NCBI GenBank assembly: GCA_965369375.1
Contig: CBDUQN010000094.1
Location: 1 to 11,952 of the forward strand
Length of the DNA: 11,952 nt
Direction: 5' to 3'
Source: CBDUQN01 sp965369375
Lineage (GTDB): Bacteria; Krumholzibacteriota; Krumholzibacteriia; Krumholzibacteriales; Krumholzibacteriaceae
Part shown: positions 8,601 to 11,952 of the stretch, one piece after another
Position numbering within the stretch: the first letter of the stretch is position 1
Layout of the letters: each line of letters begins with the position of its first letter
Notes under the pieces: model-generated
Databases searched by the model: none
Seen by the model: the letters and a program-made list of their open reading frames with translations, nothing else
What the model was told of the DNA's origin: nothing
Translations under genes and position numbers: made by a program

Positions 8601-8918
8601 CAGGCCGGCGTAGTCCATGTTCGTTCCCCACTCGAACTCGAGTATGACGTCGGATTGCCCGGAGCGTGAGATGGAGCTGACACGGTTGACGTTCTTGACG
8701 ACGCCGAGCATCTCTTCGATCGGCTTCGAAATGAGGTTTTCGACCTCGGCGGGCGCCGCACCCGTGTACTCGGTACGGATGGTGAGTGTCGGATATGAAA
8801 GCTCAGGGAGGAGGTTGATCTTGAGCCGTGAAAACGAAACAAAGCCGAAGAGGATGACCGCGAGGGTAAACATTGCAATCGTGACACGGCGCCGTATAGA
8901 GACTTCGATTATCTTCAT
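5649..8918 (-). CDS. RND efflux permease 1 (AcrB/MdtB-like, with insertions)
   Basis: This is a 1089-residue RND transporter, longer than its neighbour. It begins MKIIEVSIRRRV and TM1, with LLPELSYP at 36-43. The TM4 relay reads GMLFDNSIVVLENI (D427 kept, N428 for the second Asp), and TM10 reads GIVVNNAIVLID, with N997 at the AcrB K940 position. Two insertions explain the extra length. A charged, low-complexity segment of about 28 residues (144-172) lies in the periplasmic porter domain. A cytoplasmic linker of about 75 residues (514-590) between TM6 and TM7 includes a hydrophobic or amphipathic stretch (FIFTTIPVFIVKIL, then ITRILLFLVSPIL). The start at 8918 is 6 bases after the adaptor stop, with only a weak ribosome site, so translation is probably coupled. 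One adaptor with two different permeases recalls MdtABC. The substrate cannot be read from sequence. The reading frame is intact over 3.2 kb. Confidence 0.95.
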   Translation of the reverse strand: MKIIEVSIRRRVTIAMFTLAVILFGFVSFSRLKINLLPELSYPTLTIRTEYTGAAPAEVENLISKPIEEMLGVVKNVNRVSSISRSGQSDVILEFEWGTNMDYAGLDVREKLDALELPLEVRRPAILRFDPSLEPIIRYGFFRKEKKKYDEETSDGAGAQKSRSIKNAGGGFDEEELKFLRRFAEEEIKKELEAALGVAAVKVSGGLEDEIQILVDQGRLVQLDLPIDQLARQISAENVNLSGGRLKEGTQQYLVRMLNQFQSIDEISKIIISTKDDKPTYLHDIAIVRHGYKEREAITRLDGMEAVEIAIYKEGDANTVAVAHEVEKRLRFARRLLPEGFEIVKVYDQSTFITQAINEVIQAAVIGGILAIIILYLFLRNFWPTVIISMSIPVSVIATFNLMYGADLTLNIMSLGGIALGIGMLFDNSIVVLENIARHREQGKSVTDAARDGASEVGRAVTASTLTTVAVFLPLVFVKGISGQLFRDQALTVTFALLISLAVALTLIPMLASIEKKEQETETVAEVKQPKRRTGRWMLAARTFIFTTIPVFIVKILRRIIGLITRILLFLVSPILRLSQRIYEGLEERYYRMLKWSLQHKGGVIAIALGLFVVSILLIPSLGMELIPQLSQGEFRVEFRLPPGTPLAVTDAAIAGVQRASTGISGITTTFSVTGTGNRMDANPEQGGENWGELNVVLQPGAGREDEEQVMEALRRHMRGIPELQYKFSRPTLFTFKTPIEIEVTGFELQNLKRVSNEIAQKLEASPRFADVKSTMRVGHPEIQIKFDRERAAALGFAVYQIADRVVDQIRGDVATRYSWHDRKIDVLVRAQEHDRNSIDKIRRLIINPESERPVTLESVADIIVGTGPGEIRRIDQERVALVTANLNYGDLGAAAEEINSIIGRIPMPQGITTQLTGQNKEMALSFRSLQFALLLAVFLVYLVMASQFESFLHPFVILFTIPLALIGAVFSLALTGSTISVVVFIGLILLAGIVVNNAIVLIDLINQLRAKGMEKIAAIIEGGRSRLRPILMTMLTTTLGLLPLAIGIGEGAEIRSPMAITVIGGLTVSTLLTLIVIPVVYAILDRRK

Positions 8919-8924
8919 ATATTG

Positions 8925-9980
8925 TTAGTCTGAGACGATGTCAACTTTCGTGCTGTCCTTCAAGCTTCCCTTGCCGGTGGTGACGACGGTGTCGCCGGGC
9001 TCCAGCCCGTGCAGCACCTCGACGTGCGTCGTATTGGTGTAGCCGACATCGATGATCTGACGGATCGCGAGGCTGTCCCTGATCACGTAGACGGCGGATT
9101 CCCTATCCTCCGAGATTATCGCGTCTTTCGGCGCCATCAGTATGTTTTCATGAATGTCATAAATGATATTGATGCGGGCGAACATGCCGGGTCTGAGCTG
9201 CCGCGAAGGGTCGTGCATCTCGAGCGTCACCTTGATCGTCCCCGTGGCGGGATCGATGACGGGGCTGATGCGCTTTATGCGGCCGGTGAATTCCGATTTA
9301 TCGATCGCGTCGACCGCGAGCGTCGCCTTCTGTCCAACCCGGAGCTTGGCCAGTTGCCTCTCTGGCATGTGGAGCACGGCGATCAGCGGATCGAGCCCGG
9401 AGACCCTATATACGGCCTGATTGGGGAGAATCATGTTCCCTACCTTGATAAGCCGCTCGGTGACGACGCCGCTGATCGGCGTTCGGATCGATGTGTACCG
9501 AAGGTCAAGCACCGCCAGCTCGTAGGTGGCCTTTTGATGCTCGTATTCGTACTTGGCCTGCTGAAATCCTTCCGTGCTGATCAACTTCTTTTTATGCAGA
9601 TCTTCGCTCCGCTGGTAGTTGCTCTCTAGCTTATTCAGATTTGCCTTGGCCTGGGCGAACTGCACGGCGATCTTCTCGTCGTCGAGCTTGGCGATGATAT
9701 CCCCCGCATTCACATAGTCACCCTCTTCGACCATGATCTTTTCGACGACGCCGCCGACCTTGGCCACGACTTCCGTCTCTTCCTCCGCCTCGACCGTGGC
9801 CGTGCCGGTGAAATATGCGGCTATATCACCGATCATGACTTCAGCGATTTCAACCGGTACGGCGATCTCTTCGTTTTCCTTGTTGTTTGTGCTCGAATGT
9901 GAGTTCTTTCCGCATCCCCACAGGCTGAATAAGGCTGCGAGGACAAGAAAGCAAACGGCAATGCTCCAATTTCGCTTCAT
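8925..9980 (-). CDS. RND periplasmic adaptor (membrane-fusion lipoprotein)
   Basis: This 351-residue adaptor would link the RND permeases to an outer-membrane channel. MKRNWSIAVCFLVLAALFS is a lipoprotein signal peptide ending in the lipobox LWGC, giving lipidated C23; W at -2 is not consensus. After a Ser/Asn linker come the first half of a lipoyl domain (VVAKVGGVVEKIMVEEGDYV, about 71-90), a coiled-coil hairpin (about 104-157), the second lipoyl half (YTSIRTPISGVVTERLIKVG), a beta barrel (about 196-275, with SPVIDPATGTIKVTLE) and a membrane-proximal domain ending LEPGDTVVTTGKG. The start at 9980, not the ATG 33 bases upstream, is supported by AGGGAG eight bases before it and by the signal peptide. 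It leads the tight adaptor-permease-permease unit. No TolC-like gene is in the window, so the channel must be encoded elsewhere. Confidence 0.95.
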   Translation of the reverse strand: MKRNWSIAVCFLVLAALFSLWGCGKNSHSSTNNKENEEIAVPVEIAEVMIGDIAAYFTGTATVEAEEETEVVAKVGGVVEKIMVEEGDYVNAGDIIAKLDDEKIAVQFAQAKANLNKLESNYQRSEDLHKKKLISTEGFQQAKYEYEHQKATYELAVLDLRYTSIRTPISGVVTERLIKVGNMILPNQAVYRVSGLDPLIAVLHMPERQLAKLRVGQKATLAVDAIDKSEFTGRIKRISPVIDPATGTIKVTLEMHDPSRQLRPGMFARINIIYDIHENILMAPKDAIISEDRESAVYVIRDSLAIRQIIDVGYTNTTHVEVLHGLEPGDTVVTTGKGSLKDSTKVDIVSD

Positions 9981-9988
9981 CTCTGTTT

Positions 9989-9994
9989 CTCCCT
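9989..9994 (-). promoter_or_regulatory. Ribosome-binding site of the adaptor gene
   Basis: The mRNA-sense sequence is AGGGAG, 8 bases before ATG 9980. It decides between this start and the upstream in-frame ATG at 10013, which lacks such a site and would put 11 polar residues before the signal peptide. Confidence 0.75.
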
Positions 9995-10015
9995 GGTATT
10001 GTTGCGGTTGCATGT

Positions 10016-10044
10016 ACTATCTGGATACGAACAACCATTGAAAA
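10016..10044 (-). promoter_or_regulatory. Weak candidate promoter of the efflux operon
   Basis: On the minus strand TTTTCA (10044-10039) and GATAGT (10021-10016) are 17 bases apart, each matching 4 of 6 consensus positions. The site lies in the 90-base gap before the adaptor gene and would give a leader of about 30 bases. It is weak enough to be chance. The stronger promoter at 10864-10892 could drive the pump by read-through instead. Confidence 0.2.
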
Positions 10045-10070
10045 GGTTTCGGGTGATTCTCACGGGGCGT

Positions 10071-10345
10071 TCAGCCGGTTTCCGGCTCGATCTTGAAAAT
10101 GACCTTTGCGAGCGGGTCGGGGCATTGCCACTCATCAAGGATATCGAGTATGCCCTCGCCCTTTTCGGCCTTGATGATCGCTCCCGAGATGACGGGCAGC
10201 AGGCTGCCGAGGGCGAATATGCACACGCTCTCGCCCGGCGGGATCTCGAGCTTCGCGTTTCTTATGTAGAATTCTCTGCCGGCACACATCGGCTGCAGTC
10301 TCCCTCGGCGTGTTTTACCGTGATTTTGAGATTTATAAAAGCCAT
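10071..10345 (-). pseudogene. TIGR04076-like small protein, frameshifted near its start
   Basis: The intact part (10289-10071, 72 codons) reads CAGREFYIRNAKLEIPPGES, then VCIFALGSLLPVI and, near the end, CPDPLAKVIFKIEP. That is the layout I associate with the uncharacterised TIGR04076 family (Cys..G-x-EF, a Pro-x-G-x-Cys helix, and CPDP before the last strand). The expected N-terminus lies upstream in another frame: ATG 10345 follows AGGAG by six bases and encodes MAFINLKITVKHAEGDCS. Eighteen codons later the frames are two bases out of register, between the codon ending at 10292 and ATG 10289. One base lost here would restore a protein of about 91 residues. The start overlaps the regulatory end of the phosphatase remnant (TAA then AGGAG), so both belonged to one operon. 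Function unknown; conserved Cys residues hint at metal or redox chemistry. The 72-codon fragment could still be made from its own ATG, but it lacks the first strand and the first Cys and has no clear ribosome site. Confidence 0.7.
10073..10087 (-). other. Small hairpin over the stop of the TIGR04076-like gene
   Basis: AGCCGG-AAA-CCGGCT is a perfect 6-bp stem with a three-base loop. It ends at the TGA stop. No U-run follows in the minus-strand transcript, so it is at most a weak pause or processing site rather than a proven terminator. Confidence 0.35.
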
Positions 10346-10351
10346 GATCAG

Positions 10352-10356
10352 CTCCT
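10352..10356 (-). promoter_or_regulatory. Shine-Dalgarno fixing the true start of the TIGR04076-like gene
   Basis: AGGAG follows directly after the phosphatase stop codon TAA (10359-10357) and lies 6 bases before ATG 10345. It shows that translation was meant to begin at 10345, in a frame different from the longest open frame, which is what reveals the frameshift. The overlap implies translational coupling between the two genes. Confidence 0.75.
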
Positions 10357-10844
10357 TTATTCCGATGTAATAGAGAGAGAATACCCGAGGAGATCCTCGA
10401 GGAGAAACCTGAAGTTTATTCGTTCCCCGACCGTCATTGCATCGCCGACGGACATCCCCCGGTACTTGATGACGTATGCCACCCAGAGGCAGCTCGCCCT
10501 GCCCGCGCTTCCGCCGACCGGTATCGAGATATACTCCATGCCGAGCTTCTCGACGAGCGCGGGTTCATCGAATTTTTCCTTGTTGTGTTTCTCCATTTCC
10601 TGATCTGTGCGGATATTAATAACAAGGTTGACACCCTGCTGCGCGTACCACAGGAACGTGACCGAATCAGGCTGGCCCGCGAAAAAGAAGCGTCCCCCTT
10701 CCCAGGCGCTTTTTTCCCCTCTACTCGGTGCGGCGGGACAATATCGGCTTGATGCAGCGGATCCTCGATTGAATGAGCTTCGGCGATAGTCGAAGCAATG
10801 AGAGCCGAAAACGTAACTAACATAATAGTAATAGGATATTTCAT
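10357..10844 (-). pseudogene. Exported DSP/DUF442-like phosphatase remnant lacking its catalytic Cys
   Basis: The gene begins at ATG 10844 with a strong ribosome site and a signal peptide (MKYPITIMLVTFSALIASTI, likely cut after AEA), so the product was periplasmic. After VPPHRVEGK the homology moves to another frame at an A6 run (T6 at 10710-10715 on the plus strand). It then continues with WEGGRFFFAGQPDS, GVNLVINIRTDQEM, FDEPALVEKLGMEYISIPVGG and SAGRASCLWVAYVIKYRGM. This is the order found in DUF442/dual-specificity-like phosphatases, whose loop reads HC-x-x-G-x-R. Here IPVGG runs straight into SAGRAS near 10501-10512. About 25-30 residues, including the His-Cys of the active site, appear to be lost in frame. 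The shift and the deletion are independent, so the gene is very probably dead. The stop abuts the ribosome site of the next gene. Family assignment is by memory of its motifs and would need a profile search. Confidence 0.8.
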
Positions 10845-10850
10845 GAACCC

Positions 10851-10858
10851 ACCTCCCT
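10851..10858 (-). promoter_or_regulatory. Strong Shine-Dalgarno at the very 5' end of the mRNA
   Basis: AGGGAGGT lies 6 bases before ATG 10844 and decides this start over upstream in-frame ATGs. It begins about 6 bases after the -10 box (10864-10869), so the predicted transcript would start at or just before the ribosome site itself. Confidence 0.75.
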
Positions 10859-10863
10859 GCTCT

Positions 10864-10892
10864 ATTAAACACGCCAAAGGGTATAATGTCAA
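10864..10892 (-). promoter_or_regulatory. Strong sigma-70 promoter of the minus-strand block
   Basis: On the minus strand TTGACA (perfect -35, 10892-10887) is followed after exactly 17 bases by TTTAAT (5 of 6, 10869-10864). It is the best promoter in the window. Start of transcription would fall near 10857. It drives the phosphatase remnant first and, unless transcription stops on the way, the TIGR04076-like remnant and efflux genes. Its good state contrasts with the decay of the first two genes. Confidence 0.75.
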
Positions 10893-10918
10893 ACGGCTGC
10901 GCGAGATTGCAGTAACAA

Positions 10919-10947
10919 TTGAAATCGCGGTTTGCAGCTATTATCTT
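10919..10947 (+). promoter_or_regulatory. Candidate promoter of the TonB-family gene
   Basis: TTGAAA (10919-10924) and TATCTT (10942-10947) are 17 bases apart, matching 4 of 6 positions each. An overlapping TATTAT (10939-10944) fits the -10 consensus better but with a 14-base spacer. The leader would be about 90 bases. In the rest of the 198-base divergent region I see two TTGCAG copies (near 10908 and 10932) but no other clear site. Confidence 0.35.
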
Positions 10948-11042
10948 ATAGGTAGCAGCGGGACCTCACACACTACCCCTTCATAACTCATAAAGTCGTC
11001 ATCCAGGAGCATCGTAGGCACATGGTTTGAGCAAGGGGGTGT

Positions 11043-11672
11043 ATGGTGGCTATCGCAATCACGAGCAACGCGAGCTTCAAGCAGGAGTATGCGAGGTGCC
11101 TTCGCTATTCGTTTTTCGCCGCCGTGGCGATTCACTTACTGCTCTTTTACTACTGCCCGCAGTTTGATTTCAAACCGTTGGTTATTCCTGAGGTACCGGT
11201 GACGACGTTTGTTCCTTCTCCAAAATACAAGATTCCACCGAAACCAGAACCGGTGAAGGATCCAGTAGTAAATATCATACCGGCGGAGAATGGCGAAGAA
11301 GAAACGGATGCTGATATCCGTCCGAATGTATATAGGGATTTCGATGAATTCCTCGAGCCGTCCACCGATACCGAAGAAAAAGCGAAAGAATTCTATCCGT
11401 TCGATGAAGCGCCGGAGCTGATCAAATCCGTGACACCTGTCTATCCAGAGCTCATGAGGCAGGCCGGGATCGAGGGGATGGTTAACCTCCTCGTGCTCGT
11501 CGGAGATGATGGAACCGTCCTGCGAGTCAGTGTGCTTCGGTCTGATGTTACACCGGTTATGGAGAGGGCCGCCATGGCGGCGGTGAAGAAGTTTCTGTTC
11601 AGGCCCGCGAAGCAGGGATCCTTTTCGGTCAAGGCACGGATGATGGTTCCGATCGTGTTCAGCCTTCACTGA
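11043..11672 (+). CDS. TonB-family energy transducer
   Basis: This is a 209-residue inner-membrane protein that would pass energy from an ExbB/ExbD motor to TonB-dependent outer-membrane receptors. A short cytoplasmic start (SFKQEYARCLRY) leads into one membrane helix (about 22-38, SFFAAVAIHLLLFYY). H31 in the helix sits where TonB has its functionally important His20. A short periplasmic spacer follows, with a modest Pro/Lys part (IPPKPEPVKDP) and an acidic stretch (about 83-115). The C-terminal TonB domain covers about 122-209: TPVYPELMRQAGIEGMVNL, VGDDGTVLRVSVLRS, then AAVKKFLFRPA. The start has GGGGG only 3 bases before ATG, so GTG at 11046 is a possible alternative that removes one residue. 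It is divergent from the efflux block. No ExbB, ExbD or receptor is visible, so the cargo is unknown. Confidence 0.9.
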   Translation: MVAIAITSNASFKQEYARCLRYSFFAAVAIHLLLFYYCPQFDFKPLVIPEVPVTTFVPSPKYKIPPKPEPVKDPVVNIIPAENGEEETDADIRPNVYRDFDEFLEPSTDTEEKAKEFYPFDEAPELIKSVTPVYPELMRQAGIEGMVNLLVLVGDDGTVLRVSVLRSDVTPVMERAAMAAVKKFLFRPAKQGSFSVKARMMVPIVFSLH

Positions 11673-11740
11673 TGAGCTCAGTACGCATCGGATGAAGCTG
11701 CTGCAGAAAATGAGAAAATTACGAACAGCTGATATCAACA

Positions 11741-11914
11741 ATGGGCAAAATCGGATTTGAACTGGACGAGATATATACAAGAGGCTATAGGGTCGAGCAG
11801 CGGCATGATCCCAATAAAAGGAGAAAGGCGCCAGTTTGTCCGGAGTACGCCCCCGTGAGTCCAGGGAAGCTGTCAGATCCGGCGCTGTCGCTATTTCCCG
11901 AGCATCCCGAATAA
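11741..11914 (+). CDS. Possible small hypothetical protein (57 residues)
   Basis: An open frame begins MGKIGFELDEIYTRGYRVEQ, is basic in its middle (DPNKRRKAP), has one Cys and ends DPALSLFPEHPE. I recognise no family and see no signal peptide or membrane helix. Its codons are GC-leaning like its neighbours, but no Shine-Dalgarno is evident and the frame is short enough to be chance. It starts 68 bases after the TonB-like gene, and its TAA is followed at once by an ATG. The 68-base gap holds nothing I recognise. Part of the same stretch faintly resembles a cobalamin riboswitch core, which would exclude coding. Confidence 0.3.
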   Translation: MGKIGFELDEIYTRGYRVEQRHDPNKRRKAPVCPEYAPVSPGKLSDPALSLFPEHPE

Positions 11915-11952
11915 ATGCCGATGAATAAACAGATAATGAGTGCACGTATTCC
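11915..11952 (+). CDS. Possible start of a further gene, cut by the window edge
   Basis: ATG at 11915 directly follows the stop of the 57-codon ORF and stays open for 12 codons (MPMNKQIMSARI) to the window end. There is no clear ribosome site, though coupling through TAAATG is possible. Too little is visible for any assignment. Confidence 0.15.
   Translation, partial: MPMNKQIMSARI

Noticed and set aside
9981..10013. Upstream in-frame ATG at 10013 as start of the adaptor
   Set aside because: It adds a polar stretch before the signal peptide and lacks the AGGGAG site found before 9980.
10845..10892. Upstream ATGs at 10892 and 10872 as phosphatase starts
   Set aside because: They fall within or beside the near-consensus promoter. 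ATG 10844 has the strong ribosome site and begins a clean signal peptide.
11859..11905. Stretch resembling the core of a cobalamin riboswitch (AGGGAAGCTG, then ATCCGGCGCTGTCGC)
   Set aside because: The expected GGTG is GCTG, the ACTGT element is not there, and no B12-box (GCCxGGAGACCxGCC-like) is visible before the window end. A covariance search with the cobalamin family on an extended sequence would decide it.
11136..11945. Minus-strand open frame of 269 codons opposite the TonB-family gene
   Set aside because: Its body mirrors the TonB domain, and the part outside that gene shows no domain or ribosome site.
1..11952. Search for CRISPR arrays, tRNA or rRNA genes, insertion sequences and attachment sites
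   Set aside because: I saw no spaced repeat array, RNA gene signature, transposase motif or long terminal inverted repeats anywhere in the window.

Overview
The window looks like part of a chromosome from a diderm (Gram-negative-type) bacterium, probably uncultured. It carries a tripartite-type RND efflux operon with a lipoprotein adaptor and a TonB-family energy transducer, both of which presuppose an outer membrane. Codon use is GC-leaning. No rRNA, tRNA or ribosomal protein gene is present, so I do not name a phylum. The gene styles (7TMR-DISM kinase, paired RND genes with Asn relay residues) recall FCB-group or deltaproteobacterial-type genomes, but that is only an impression.

Layout. 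Bases 89-1385 (+) hold a heavily damaged 7TMR-DISM sensor histidine kinase. It converges on a minus-strand block that reads, in transcription order: an exported DSP/DUF442-like phosphatase remnant (10844-10357), a frameshifted small TIGR04076-like gene (10345-10071), a membrane-fusion lipoprotein (9980-8925), RND permease 1 (8918-5649), RND permease 2 (5647-2621) and, after a 91-base gap with its own candidate promoter, a cysteine synthase with a Cys-rich tail (2529-1417). Divergent from the phosphatase, a TonB-like protein runs on the plus strand (11043-11672). The last 280 bases hold only a possible 57-codon ORF and a possible gene start at the edge.

How it works together. The adaptor and two permeases are packed with gaps of 6 and 1 bases, so they are almost certainly one efflux unit, probably with a mixed RND trimer. 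No TolC-type outer-membrane channel is present. The best promoter in the window (TTGACA-17-TTTAAT, 10892-10864) lies directly before the broken phosphatase and could still drive the downstream pump genes. The TonB protein has no ExbB/ExbD or receptor here.

Main observation. The intact core (pump, cysteine synthase, TonB) is flanked by three broken genes with different lesion types: large internal deletions (two in the kinase, one removing the phosphatase catalytic Cys), a premature TAA in the kinase ATP-binding G1 box, and single-base shifts in the phosphatase (at an A6 run) and the TIGR04076-like gene. More than 7 kb of adjacent open pump sequence has no lesion, which argues against generally poor sequence and for selective decay. 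I did not find a convincing new defence or mobile system.
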